Positions 14,742-23,710 of a stretch of DNA of 58,466 nucleotides are shown in pieces. The notes under the pieces are model-generated. The model did not search any database. It saw nothing but the letters and a program-made list of their open reading frames with translations, and had not been told where the DNA came from. Position numbers and translations under genes: made by a program. This DNA is from Akkermansia sp. (GTDB taxonomy: Bacteria > Verrucomicrobiota > Verrucomicrobiia > Verrucomicrobiales > Akkermansiaceae): NCBI GenBank assembly GCA_017409465.1, contig JAFQSQ010000005.1:1-58466 (forward strand). Direction: 5' to 3'. How positions within the stretch are numbered: the first letter of the stretch is position 1; each line of letters opens with the position of its first letter.

Positions 14742-17627
14742 ATGGCAGAAAAATCATTTGATATGGAGATAGGGCTGGGGATGGCTTACGACCCCAGCGG
14801 AGCAGCGGCAGCCAATGCAGACATAGACAAATTAAAACAGAATGCGGCATCGGTGCCGCAGTCCGGCGGCAGCCCTGCCGCACCTTCGCCGCAGGGAGGC
14901 GGCAAGGTAGACACCAGCGGGGAGGAATCATTGGCCAAGGCGCGGGAGAATACCACCGCCGCCACCGGCAAGGCTGCCGAAGCAAGCAAGGAATTGACCG
15001 CCGCCCGCACCGATGGGCAGAAAGCTACCAGCACGGCGGCCACGGTAGAGAAGACGCTAGCCACCGAACGCACGGCCACCGCCGATGCCACCACCACCGC
15101 TGCCGATGCTGAGCAAAAAGCAGCTGCCGAAGTCACCGCCGCCGCGCAGCAAAAGCAGCAGGCAAGCGCCCAGAATACGGAGTCGCTGAGCAAGGAACAG
15201 CAGGAAATAGAAGCACTCAAGGCGCAGATGGCACTTGAAGCCAAGGGGCGTGCCGGGCTCATTAAGGAGCTGGAACGGCTGGGCAAGGCACGCGCACGCG
15301 CCGCCAAGGCGGGTGACGTGCAGGCATTCAAGCAGCTGGAAGCCCAGATGACAAAGACCCGAGCGGCGTTTGAGAGCATGAATCAGGGCCTTGAGATTTC
15401 CCGCCTGGGCATGATGGGGCAAATGCAGGTGGCCATGGGTGCCATGGGCGCCATTCAGTCCCTGGGCAATGAGGTGAAAAGCGGCAGCGTCTCCCTGATG
15501 GGCATGGCCAACGCGGTGTACGCTCTAGGCGCAGCCATCAAGGCTGGCATGGGCCCGGTGGGATGGATTCTGATGGCCATTCAAGGGCTGAGCATGGCGT
15601 GGGATTATTACAGCGACAAGCAGGAAGAAGCGGCCAAGGCAGAAAAGGAACGCATGGAGGCTGAGCATGAGGCCATGATGAAGCACTTTGAAGAAGTGCG
15701 GAAGTTTGCCGCCATGGATAGAGACAACACGCTCGCCCGCTGGCAAAAGGACTTTGACGACATCCAGAAGGACTGGGAAACATTTTCACAGCAGGAACTC
15801 GCCGCGCAGCGCACCGCCGATGTGCAGGCCGCTGCCGCAGAGGAACGCCGCCGCATTGCCGCGCAGTCTGCCTATGATGCCGAACTGGCCCGCATAGAGC
15901 TAGCCAAGACCATGGGAGAGATTAGCGAAGCCGAAGCCATCAAGCGCAAGGCTGCTGCTGAAGAGGTGAAGGCCGCAGAGATTCAAGCCATAGATGAAGC
16001 CGAAGCCCACCGCACCAATGCAGCCCACCGCGATGCCAAGTACCGGGCACAGAGAGAAGCAGAGGAAACAGCCCAAGCGCTAGAAGAAAAGTTCGGGGAT
16101 TTTGAAGACATCCTCCGCGTGGATATGCCCACCAATGAGGAATGGGAAGCGCTGCAAATAAAGCTTAATGAAGGAATCGGCAGCATGGAAGACCGCGTGC
16201 AGAGCCGCTACATTCATGACAAAATCCGCGAGCTGAAGCAGATGCTTGAAGCCATGGGAATAGCCTGGCAAGGCACCGATGCTGAGCTCATAAAATGGGT
16301 GAACAGTATGCGGGAAGCCCGCGAAGCCGGGGAGCAGCGCGTGCGCGAACTGAAGGCCATTGCCCAGGAGGAAAGCACTGCCGCCCAGGAAGTGAAGCTG
16401 GCCAATGAAAACCGCAGACAGCAGGCACAGGCCGAAAAAGAGCAACGGGAAGCCACCCGCAAGCTGGAAGAAGCACGGCTGCAAAAACAGCAGGAGGCCA
16501 ACAGGCTGACGGAAGAATGGCAGACCGTGCAGCGCGGCACGCTGGCAGAGCAAGCCGCATGGCTGGAACAGACAGCGGCCAGCTTTGCCGAAGGTAGCGC
16601 AGAGGCGAAGCGATGGACTGAAGCCTTGCGCGGTGTGAAGCTGCGGCAGGTAAATGAAGAGCTGAACAGCTTAGGCGAGACATTCAAGGTGACGGGCAAC
16701 TACGCCACCAAGGATAACCGAACGCAAGCGCAGATTTTTGCCGCAGATGAGCAAGCACTCCGGCAACGCCGTGAAGCGCTGGAACGCCTGAAGGCTGCCC
16801 CGGATGTGGATGCTGCCACGCTCAAGGCTATCAATGCCAAGATTAAGGAAACCGACCGGCAGATGCGCGGGCTGCGGCAGAGCATGGGCGAAGCGGCAGC
16901 CGCTGCCCAGCGCTCTGTGGCCAATCTGAAACCGCTGGGACAACGGGCAGCGCGCGGCAGTGGTGTGGGTGCGCAGCATGCGCTTGAACGCGTGGAAAAG
17001 GCGTATGTGAAGCTGGCCAGACAAGCCGAAAGGCAGGCAAGCCGTGGCGATACCAAAGGAATGGAGCGCACCATAGCGGCCATGCGGCGCAATGCAGCCC
17101 AGCAAGAAAGGCTTACCGGGTACACCGGCAGAGCCGCAGGGCGCATGCGTAGCGTGGAAGCGAACCTGCAGAGCATAGCCAAGGGCACCGCCGCGCAAGA
17201 CCGTGGACTCACCGCCCAGCAGCGGCAGCAAAACAGGGTGCTACAATCTCTGGGCATGCAGCGCCGCTACAATGTCCGGCAGGAAAAGGCAACCGGCAAA
17301 GCCGCCGCCGCAAAGGAAAAGGAAGCGAAGGCGAACGAACGCAACGCCCGGCAAGCCACACGCGACACGCAGAGGGCGAAGCCGAAGACCCAGGCGCGAC
17401 AAATTCAGGAGCTCACCAATAAACTGCAAGAGGCAAACAAGAGTCTTGCCGAACAAAAGGCCGAAGTGCTCCGCCTGAATGGCTCCATCAATCAGCTGGC
17501 CAACATTGCAAGGGAAGGAGTGGCCGCCGCCAGGAGCTGTGCAGAGGCCGCCGCCGGGCAGATTGCCGGATTAAAGAATGAGATAAAAGAATTGAAGCGC
17601 GCCATTCAACGCTTGCGCAAAAAGTGA
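14742..17627 (+). CDS. tail tape measure protein
   Basis: 961 residues, the longest phage gene. Most of the protein is Ala/Glu/Lys/Gln-rich coiled coil, with a hydrophobic membrane-like segment near 235-285 (SLMGMANAVYALGAAIKAG, then GPVGWILMAIQGLSMAW). The C-terminus is basic and repeats Arg/Lys/Ala helices. Tape measure proteins set tail length and pass through the membrane during DNA entry. It follows the gpG-like gene and is 7 nt from the hub gene. No lysozyme or peptidase motif was spotted. Confidence 0.85.
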   Translation: MAEKSFDMEIGLGMAYDPSGAAAANADIDKLKQNAASVPQSGGSPAAPSPQGGGKVDTSGEESLAKARENTTAATGKAAEASKELTAARTDGQKATSTAATVEKTLATERTATADATTTAADAEQKAAAEVTAAAQQKQQASAQNTESLSKEQQEIEALKAQMALEAKGRAGLIKELERLGKARARAAKAGDVQAFKQLEAQMTKTRAAFESMNQGLEISRLGMMGQMQVAMGAMGAIQSLGNEVKSGSVSLMGMANAVYALGAAIKAGMGPVGWILMAIQGLSMAWDYYSDKQEEAAKAEKERMEAEHEAMMKHFEEVRKFAAMDRDNTLARWQKDFDDIQKDWETFSQQELAAQRTADVQAAAAEERRRIAAQSAYDAELARIELAKTMGEISEAEAIKRKAAAEEVKAAEIQAIDEAEAHRTNAAHRDAKYRAQREAEETAQALEEKFGDFEDILRVDMPTNEEWEALQIKLNEGIGSMEDRVQSRYIHDKIRELKQMLEAMGIAWQGTDAELIKWVNSMREAREAGEQRVRELKAIAQEESTAAQEVKLANENRRQQAQAEKEQREATRKLEEARLQKQQEANRLTEEWQTVQRGTLAEQAAWLEQTAASFAEGSAEAKRWTEALRGVKLRQVNEELNSLGETFKVTGNYATKDNRTQAQIFAADEQALRQRREALERLKAAPDVDAATLKAINAKIKETDRQMRGLRQSMGEAAAAAQRSVANLKPLGQRAARGSGVGAQHALERVEKAYVKLARQAERQASRGDTKGMERTIAAMRRNAAQQERLTGYTGRAAGRMRSVEANLQSIAKGTAAQDRGLTAQQRQQNRVLQSLGMQRRYNVRQEKATGKAAAAKEKEAKANERNARQATRDTQRAKPKTQARQIQELTNKLQEANKSLAEQKAEVLRLNGSINQLANIAREGVAAARSCAEAAAGQIAGLKNEIKELKRAIQRLRKK

Positions 17628-17634
17628 TTGAGCC

Positions 17635-19386
17635 ATGATTTTACACTCTGAAGAACTCTACAAGCTGGCCAACATAGACAGCGCCACCCTGGAAGAGAAT
17701 GCCACCGGGGAAGGTGTGCTGAATCTGTCTTTCTCCGGCTTCGGGCCCGAATGGCTGAAGTATATGCAGCCGGTGACGCTCTACCACAAGGGGAAAGTGC
17801 TCTTCCATGGCAAGCTTACCAGTTTGTCGCGCACGAATGATGGCGGGGCTGTCACCAGCTCTGCGGTGATTAACAATTTTATGTGGCTGCTGGATAGGCA
17901 GACACTTGGCCAACAGGTGGCAGAGATTGAAGCCGCCGCCAAGGAAAGCCAAAACGGCAGCGGGGTGGATGTTTCCCGCTCGCTGAAGTTCACCGCCGGC
18001 CAGATAGGTAAGAGCACGGCACGTGGCGGCTCCGGCGTGACATGGGAAAGCGTCACCGGCTCCATGGGTGTGACCTCTGAGGGATGGACGGCGGAGGGCA
18101 CCACCGGCACGACCGGGGGCGGCACTCTCACCGTAAAGGCCAGCAGCAGCGTGAGCGGGCGCGCCGTATGGGCGGTGACAGACAAGCTTATCACCACGGC
18201 CAGTGCTCTGGTGAAGCTGCGCGAACGCGCCGCAGATGTGCAATATATCATAGACTACGAAGCCGGCACTTGCACGGCCATGTCCATTGGCGATATGCCC
18301 ACCCGGACATGGGACACCACCGCGCGCGGCATTGTAAGCATCAGCGACATCAGCCCGCAATATGAGGCTTGCGTCACCGGCGTGGCCGTGGTATGGACTA
18401 GTGACGAAGGCCGGGTGGAAGTTCATGCTTACCCGCCCGGCCTGGATATGGCACAAGATGGCGTCAAGGTGTTTTCCCTGACCGGTGCTTACTATGTGGA
18501 GAGCTGGGACGCAGTGGCACGGGACTACTACAAGGCGGCCAATGTGCTGCAATGGGGTGGCAGCATCACCGTGCTGCAAAGTCACGTTGACGCCAGCCCG
18601 CTGGGCAGCAAGCTGAATCTGATAGGCCCCGGCACGCATGAAAGCTGGAACACCATGGAGGCCGTGGTGACGCAGTGCAGCTGGGACTTTATGGAGCGCA
18701 CCCTCACGGTGACGCTGGGCAGAGACTTTGCAGACCCCGAATTTGCAGATGCCCAGGAAACCGAAGACGGCGGCGAAGAAGAAGAGCTTGCCACCACGTT
18801 TGACGATTGGCCAGACGATTGGCCAGACACCACGGAGGAAGGCGGAGACGATTTCCCGGATACCACCATAGAGGAAATTCCAACGGGGGAAACATGGAAC
18901 CCGGACACATGGCCTGAGTACACCGACAGTGGCACGGGTACCGGCACCGGAACAGGCACAGGAACCGGGACGGGAACACTGGGTACCGGCACCGGGACAG
19001 GCACGCAAGGCACCACCGGCACGCAAGGCACCACCGGCACCACCGGCACGCAAGGCACCAATCCCGGGATGCTGGACACGCAAGAGACATCCGGCACGAC
19101 TTGCGATTGTGCAGACAAATGGGCAGAGCTTGAAAAATGGAAAAAAGACATAGAAGACCGCCTCGCCGCGTTGGAAAATGCCACAGGCACCAGCGGTTGC
19201 AACTGTGAATGCGCCGGGCTGCTTGAAGCCATCCAGCAGGCGGTGAATGCCGCCGCAGCAGGGGTGAGCCTTACGGCCACCATATCCGCACCGGTGATGA
19301 CTACAGAGACGGGCGACCTGACGGCTACGGCTTCGGCCAGTGCCGCCGGAGGCTCCGGTAATTCCTCTATCGATTTCCACTACTGA
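17635..19386 (+). CDS. tail tip/baseplate hub-like protein with low-complexity insert
   Basis: 583 residues. The N-terminal ~370 residues are beta-rich and resemble tail hub/late-control proteins (LSFSGFGPEWLKYMQPVTLY, LFHGKLTSLSR, the DISPQYEACVTGVAVVWTSD region, and SWDFMERTLTVTLGRDFADPEF). An acidic stretch with tandem DWPD follows, then a long Gly/Thr repeat (about 432-475), a coiled coil (ADKWAELEKWKKDIEDRLAAL), a CNCEC cluster and a hydrophilic C-terminus. It lies directly after the tape measure, as tail-tip hubs do. Confidence 0.7.
   Translation: MILHSEELYKLANIDSATLEENATGEGVLNLSFSGFGPEWLKYMQPVTLYHKGKVLFHGKLTSLSRTNDGGAVTSSAVINNFMWLLDRQTLGQQVAEIEAAAKESQNGSGVDVSRSLKFTAGQIGKSTARGGSGVTWESVTGSMGVTSEGWTAEGTTGTTGGGTLTVKASSSVSGRAVWAVTDKLITTASALVKLRERAADVQYIIDYEAGTCTAMSIGDMPTRTWDTTARGIVSISDISPQYEACVTGVAVVWTSDEGRVEVHAYPPGLDMAQDGVKVFSLTGAYYVESWDAVARDYYKAANVLQWGGSITVLQSHVDASPLGSKLNLIGPGTHESWNTMEAVVTQCSWDFMERTLTVTLGRDFADPEFADAQETEDGGEEEELATTFDDWPDDWPDTTEEGGDDFPDTTIEEIPTGETWNPDTWPEYTDSGTGTGTGTGTGTGTGTLGTGTGTGTQGTTGTQGTTGTTGTQGTNPGMLDTQETSGTTCDCADKWAELEKWKKDIEDRLAALENATGTSGCNCECAGLLEAIQQAVNAAAAGVSLTATISAPVMTTETGDLTATASASAAGGSGNSSIDFHY
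18931..19066 (+). repeat. in-frame Gly-Thr coding repeat in the hub gene
   Basis: Degenerate tandem GGCACC/GGAACC-type hexamers encode GTGTGTGT, then (Q)GTTGTQGTTGT. The unit length is a multiple of three, so copy-number change would keep the frame. It acts as a flexible linker between hub and C-terminal coiled coil. Confidence 0.8.
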
Positions 19387-19387
19387 C

Positions 19388-19681
19388 ATGGCTTGCAAGT
19401 GTGACAGAGCGGCCATCATAGCCGCAAGTGTAGAGCTGTTCCATGCCACCATGGCCAGCCTTTACAACGGGCTCACGGTACAGGTTAACGGCTCTGACGG
19501 CTGGTGGACAGGGCACAGGACAAGTGAGTGGGATGCCGCCGTGAACTTGTACAAGTGGAGTGGTGAACGATACGTGGGCACAGGCTCGACCGCTGTTTAC
19601 AGCTACGCTAAAGGAGCCATATCTGTGGTGATTAGCTACAATCTGGAAAACAAGGGAACATGGACAGATATTTACGGATGA
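19388..19681 (+). CDS. small hypothetical tail-associated protein
   Basis: 97 residues (MACKCDRAAIIAASVELFHA...). A helix with two N-terminal cysteines is followed by a beta-rich part containing DGWWTGHRTSEWDAAVNLYKW and GAISVVISYNLE. It starts 1 nt after the hub stop, so it is likely co-translated. Not recognised; possibly a tail-tip or fibre accessory. Confidence 0.7.
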   Translation: MACKCDRAAIIAASVELFHATMASLYNGLTVQVNGSDGWWTGHRTSEWDAAVNLYKWSGERYVGTGSTAVYSYAKGAISVVISYNLENKGTWTDIYG

Positions 19682-19691
19682 CAGCAGCACA

Positions 19692-21698
19692 ATGAAAGTA
19701 CATCAAATATGGATAAGTGGGGATATGTCGCCACGCTTCAGGGCTTGGACAGACACGGCAAAAGCATGGGCTCAAGAAATGGGAGCCGATTACAAGCTAT
19801 GGACATGGTCAGACCTGCTGGCAGAGTTCGGGAAAGAGCCGGAGGCGGAAACGCTAAGCCGCTGCATGGAGACGCTGCCAACGGCTACGGCTTACACCTT
19901 TGCAGCCGATTATTACCGCTTACGTATCATTGCTGAATATGGCGGCATTTACCTAGACACTGATGCGCGCTGCCAGCACACTATATGCCCACCGGAAAGC
20001 CCGGGCTTGTATGTGGGGGCGGAGCGTTTTGACCCTTCTTTGCCCTCTACATGGCTTTTGTGGGCGCACGGGGAGCAAGGCATCGCTGCCGCCCGCATGG
20101 TGTTGCACGAAGCCCGCAAGCTTTTTGCGGAGTTGCTGCCACATGGCGCTGCCGATGTGCCGCAGCGATTCATTGCCATGGCACGCCGTGACCGCGCAGG
20201 CGGTGGCCTTGCTGCTAACGGCCTGGGCCCGGTAGTATTTCGCCGTAGCATCATGCCTGTGGTGATGGCGGCAGGGTATAAGGTGGCCATGTTGCCGCCG
20301 GAAATAGCAAGCGGACGGAACGAAGGTGCAGCCCTGAAGCATTGCAACGCCGGCTCATGGCTGGAAAGAGGTGCAGACTGGAACGCCCGCGCGGCCAGAG
20401 CCGCAGAGCTGTCCACGGAGCAGCCTCCGGCAGAGGATGTGCCGGAATGGCAACGGCCACAGAGCCGCCGCCAAATGCCGCAGGCTATAAAGCGGCGCAT
20501 GATGGAGCCTAAGCTTGCAGAATCGGCACTCGAAGACGGGCTAAACATACCGGCAGGCACGCGCCGCATTGTAATTTTTAGCAACGTAACGCGCAATTTT
20601 GACCCACGCGCGCTGCCATTAAGAGCGGGCGACCATTGCATCCATATCAATAGGGCGCGACAGTTTTTCAAGGTGGCAGATACCCCGGGCGTGACGCACG
20701 CGCTAGTAGTACGCAAGGGGACGGACAAGCAATTCAAGCGGGTTAAATGGTATGACCCGCCCACCAGTGAGGGCTTTTTGCAGGTGCTCCACATTGCAGA
20801 TGTGCCGATGCGCAAGCGGCGTCCCTGGTGGCGGGAGTATTGCCAACGCAATGCCCGGCGCTGCCCCACAAGTGGCTTTATATGCTGGCATCTGGCACGG
20901 GAAGCAGCACCCACGGTGCCCGTGGTATTGGCCGGATTTGCGCCGGGTGAAAAGTTCGGCACCCCTCAATGGCGTGGCCATGCCTGGGAATATGAAGCCC
21001 AGACCTATGCGCGCGCGGGTGCTGAAATAGTAAGGCCTGACTCTGCCGGAATGGCTGGCAATCTGCCCCGCATTAAATATCTTGTAATGGTATGCACTGG
21101 CATGCAGCACGAAGCCCGCCGCAATGCGGTGCGCGCGACATGGGCAAAGAATGTGCCAGAGGGCGTGGCTGTGCGCTTTTACTGTGGCGCAAAGGATGCT
21201 CCGCATGCAGCAGACGAAGACAGCCCGGACATGGTACGCTTGCCCGGCATATCGCATGCCCAGGGGGCGCTGCCTGCTGCACATATTGAGATGATGCGCT
21301 GGGCTCTGAAAAATTACGATTTCAGCTATCTATTCAAGTGCGATGATGACACCTTCACCGCGTTGGATAGATTGGCCAGCTACACGCCACCACAGAGCGC
21401 GGCCATGATTGGCAACCCTGACCCGGTAAAAAACGCTGTGGCGCTTTCCGGAGGCGCGGGCTACATCATTCACCGTGGATGGGTGGAGCGGCTGGTGTTT
21501 AATCCAGGGTCACAGCCGTGGAAAATAGATGATGTGTATATATCGCAAGAGGTGCAGCGCCTGGGTGGTGTGCTGATGCCGGAACGAAGATTTTACCACC
21601 CGCATGACAAGGTGCCGGCTCCGGGTAACAGGCAGATAACAGCTCACTGGTGCAAGCCGGCGGATATGTGGGCAATCATGGAAGGATTGACAAAATGA
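19692..21698 (+). CDS. three-domain glycosyltransferase (GT32-like + GT29-like + GT31-like)
   Basis: 668 residues with three apparent enzyme modules. Residues ~1-230: GT32/Och1-like, with HQIWISG, KLWTWSDL and AADYYRLRIIAEYGGIYLDT, whose DxD is Asp89/Asp91. Residues ~291-455: a region with a sialyltransferase (GT29)-like look, RRIVIFSNVTRNFD, HCIHINRA, PTSGFICWHLAREA and HAWEYE; this is the weakest call. Residues ~462-668: GT31/Fringe-like, YLVMVCTGMQHEARRNAVRATW, LFKCDDDTF (Asp551-553), GGAGYIIHRGW and IDDVYISQE. It overlaps the methyltransferase by 4 nt. It may glycosylate virions or alter the host surface. Confidence 0.8.
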   Translation: MKVHQIWISGDMSPRFRAWTDTAKAWAQEMGADYKLWTWSDLLAEFGKEPEAETLSRCMETLPTATAYTFAADYYRLRIIAEYGGIYLDTDARCQHTICPPESPGLYVGAERFDPSLPSTWLLWAHGEQGIAAARMVLHEARKLFAELLPHGAADVPQRFIAMARRDRAGGGLAANGLGPVVFRRSIMPVVMAAGYKVAMLPPEIASGRNEGAALKHCNAGSWLERGADWNARAARAAELSTEQPPAEDVPEWQRPQSRRQMPQAIKRRMMEPKLAESALEDGLNIPAGTRRIVIFSNVTRNFDPRALPLRAGDHCIHINRARQFFKVADTPGVTHALVVRKGTDKQFKRVKWYDPPTSEGFLQVLHIADVPMRKRRPWWREYCQRNARRCPTSGFICWHLAREAAPTVPVVLAGFAPGEKFGTPQWRGHAWEYEAQTYARAGAEIVRPDSAGMAGNLPRIKYLVMVCTGMQHEARRNAVRATWAKNVPEGVAVRFYCGAKDAPHAADEDSPDMVRLPGISHAQGALPAAHIEMMRWALKNYDFSYLFKCDDDTFTALDRLASYTPPQSAAMIGNPDPVKNAVALSGGAGYIIHRGWVERLVFNPGSQPWKIDDVYISQEVQRLGGVLMPERRFYHPHDKVPAPGNRQITAHWCKPADMWAIMEGLTK

Positions 21699-22420
21699 AA
21701 CTATACCACGCAGATGCTTTTGAGGTGCTGCCGCAGTTAGAGGCGGGCAGCTTTGACGCAGTAATAGCAGACCCGCCATATAGCAGCGGGGGCAAGGGCA
21801 TGGCCAGGAAACAGGGAAAGACGAACGGGGAAAAGTATTTTTCCACCGTGGCCACAGATTTTGACGATGGCACCCGCGACCAATTAAGCCACCACCTGTG
21901 GACTTGCGATTGGCTCCGGATGTGCTACCGCTTGCTGAAGCCCGGCGGCTGGTGCATGGTGTTCACAGATTGGCGCCAGCTGCCCCTCACATGCAACGCC
22001 ATGCAGTGCGCCGGCTACATGTGGCAAGGTGTGAACATCTGGCACAAGCCAAACGGCTTGCCACAGCTGGGCAGATTCTTCCGGGCTGATGAGTTCATCG
22101 TGATAGGCACGAAGGGCGAGCCGCCCGGCGGGCAAAAGCTCATTGGCACGGGAGCACGCACCTACGCCCAGATGTGGGAAGGCATGCTCAGCCCGAAGGA
22201 ACGCTATCACGCCACGGCCAAGCCCCTGGGCCTGATGCGCCATCTGATGCAGGTAGTGCCCCCGGGTGGTAAAGTGCTTGACCCGTTCGCTGGTGGTGGT
22301 GCCACCCTGGTGGCAGCCCACCAGATGGGGCTGGATGCCGTGGGCATAGAGAAGACGGAAGCCAATTACAAGACGGCAGCGGCACGCATTGCAGAGCTGC
22401 TACCCAGCCCCCTGATATAA
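21695..22420 (+). CDS. DNA methyltransferase (N6-adenine/N4-cytosine, DPPY type)
   Basis: 241 residues from the ATG at 21695, which overlaps the glycosyltransferase stop (ATGA). Catalytic motif IV is VIADPPYSSG (Asp26-Tyr29) near the N-terminus and the SAM-binding motif I, DPFAGGGATLVAAHQMG (Asp196-Ala203), is at the C-terminus, the order of the beta class of N6_N4 methyltransferases. The target-recognition part is short. No restriction gene is adjacent, so it is a solitary phage methyltransferase, probably protecting phage DNA. It takes the right-end position occupied by mom in Mu. Confidence 0.9.
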   Translation: MKLYHADAFEVLPQLEAGSFDAVIADPPYSSGGKGMARKQGKTNGEKYFSTVATDFDDGTRDQLSHHLWTCDWLRMCYRLLKPGGWCMVFTDWRQLPLTCNAMQCAGYMWQGVNIWHKPNGLPQLGRFFRADEFIVIGTKGEPPGGQKLIGTGARTYAQMWEGMLSPKERYHATAKPLGLMRHLMQVVPPGGKVLDPFAGGGATLVAAHQMGLDAVGIEKTEANYKTAAARIAELLPSPLI

Positions 22421-22515
22421 CCCAGCGGGGTGCCTGCCGTACCCCCGCCGCCCCACCGCCGCACCCCGGCTGTACCCCTGCCGGGTGGGGTGGTATTCCT
22501 CACTTATTCAACAAA
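22421..22515. other. GC-rich right edge of prophage with repeated GTACCCC motif
   Basis: No gene is seen. GCCGTACCCCCGCCG (22436-22450) and GGCTGTACCCCTGCCG (22468-22483) are imperfect direct copies about 33 bp apart, and CCCGGC (22465-22470) pairs with GCCGGG (22480-22485) inside a GC-rich stem. These could be transposase-binding end repeats or a terminator of the late operon; neither is proven. Confidence 0.4.
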
Positions 22516-22719
22516 TCCTCCGCACTTCCGGCGGCGCGATACATGGCAGAAATGCTCCTTGCTGCCGGGGCTCATGTCAATGCTGAGGATGAACGCGGCC
22601 GCACTCCTCTGGATTGGGCTTTAGCACACCCGTACCAGCACAGGATTCAGAAACAACACATTGCCACGCTGATGCGAGCAGGCGGCAAAAAGGGCTGCGG
22701 GCAGAGGGACAACGCATAG
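22516..22719 (+). pseudogene. ankyrin-repeat protein remnant
   Basis: An open stretch in one frame ends at TAG 22717-22719. From about ALPAARYMAEMLLAAGAHVN through AEDERGRTPLDWALAH it matches the ankyrin consensus (A..LL.AGA.VN..D..G.TPLD.A), then IATLMRAGGKK and stops. The coding similarity does not continue upstream into the GC-rich block, so this is the C-terminal end of a gene cut off on its left, probably by the prophage. Confidence 0.7.
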
Positions 22720-22788
22720 GGAAACCCGCTGTTATGCACGTGCTTGCCGTGTACCAATGACAATAATTGTCCCCCTAACTTCGTTCTC
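22720..22788. other. intergenic, convergent junction
   Basis: Short spacer between the ankyrin remnant and the convergent membrane protein gene. I see no terminator with a clear T run. Confidence 0.5.
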
Positions 22789-23706
22789 TTATTTTCCGAA
22801 CACAACGTCAGCTGCGGCCCTGCGGATATCTTCCTCTGTAATGGATTCTTCATTGAGCGATGGGAGGCCGTTGTCCGGCGTGGTATTTTCCCACCAGCCG
22901 GCCAGGCAGCCGAGGGTCAGGAGTTCCGCAAAGCCATGACAGTTTTTCAACAGTTTCAGCAGCTCCGGGGCTTCGTGAAACTGCGTCCACACATCATCAT
23001 CTGCGCGGACAAGACGAGCCATCAGCCGGAGCAGCTTCTCCGGCTTGTAGGGGCGCGGTGTGGTGTATTCCACCTCCGCAGCCCAGAAGCCCACATCTTT
23101 CCGATGCCGCAAGCGATTCCATAAAGTGGGCTTATGAGGCGTGTGTACCCTTACAATCCGTTGGCAGAGACCATTGGAATACAAGCTGCTGCCGGGGGCT
23201 TCCTGCAGGAAATCGGCATCACGTTCAGGAAGCTCGGCAGGGTTGCAGATAAGCCGGGGGATTTCATCCTCCCCCACCAGAAGCAGGGGGAAAGAAAGTT
23301 GCAGTTCCCGGCAGTACGGGCCACGCGGCGTAGTGACTTTGGGTGCGTTCCGCAGACCGAACAGAAAGTCCAACAAGGGAGTGATGATAAGATTGGGAAC
23401 AGAGCCATAGTCTATCAGGAAACCTGCCAGCGCCACAGCAGCGGCAACACCGGGGTGCCCTGCCCATGCCGCCACAGGTTTCAGTATCGGAACAAAGTAT
23501 TCGGGAAGAGCACAGCCAAGAATGCCGATGCCCGAGGTGAGCAACAAACCGCCCAGAAAGGGAGCGATGCATGTCTCTGCCTTACTGCGCGGATTCTGCC
23601 ATTTCTCCCACACCCAGATGCTGATATTGGCCCAGTTGAGCAGAGCAATCAGCAACCCCGGAATGAGGAAAAGACAGGCAAAGCAGATGATGAAAACAGT
23701 TCCCAT
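22789..23706 (-). CDS. hypothetical membrane protein
   Basis: 305 residues. Three hydrophobic segments lie in the first ~110 residues (VFIICFACLFLIPGLLIALLNW, FLGGLLLTSGIGILGCALPEYF and AAAVALAGFLIDYGSV), followed by a soluble C-terminal domain of about 190 residues with Arg/Leu-rich helices. No family recognised. It is the third gene of a leftward three-gene unit; only 4 nt separate it from the previous stop. Confidence 0.75.
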   Translation of the reverse strand: MGTVFIICFACLFLIPGLLIALLNWANISIWVWEKWQNPRSKAETCIAPFLGGLLLTSGIGILGCALPEYFVPILKPVAAWAGHPGVAAAVALAGFLIDYGSVPNLIITPLLDFLFGLRNAPKVTTPRGPYCRELQLSFPLLLVGEDEIPRLICNPAELPERDADFLQEAPGSSLYSNGLCQRIVRVHTPHKPTLWNRLRHRKDVGFWAAEVEYTTPRPYKPEKLLRLMARLVRADDDVWTQFHEAPELLKLLKNCHGFAELLTLGCLAGWWENTTPDNGLPSLNEESITEEDIRRAAADVVFGK

Positions 23707-23710
23707 ATCG

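Larger units (their letters stand above)
1..22500 (+). mobile_element. Mu-like prophage, late half (left end outside window)
   Basis: A continuous, tightly packed plus-strand run carries homologues of Mu gp27 (small terminase), gp28 (large terminase), gp29 (DUF935 portal), gpI (protease/scaffold), gp36, gp37, gp30/F and gpG, followed by siphovirus-type tail genes (tube, tape measure, hub) with no contractile sheath. Many neighbours overlap by ATGA. The early region with transposase and repressor would lie to the left of base 1. The right boundary is placed between the methyltransferase stop (22420) and an ankyrin-repeat remnant (about 22516) but its exact base is not determined. Confidence 0.9.
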
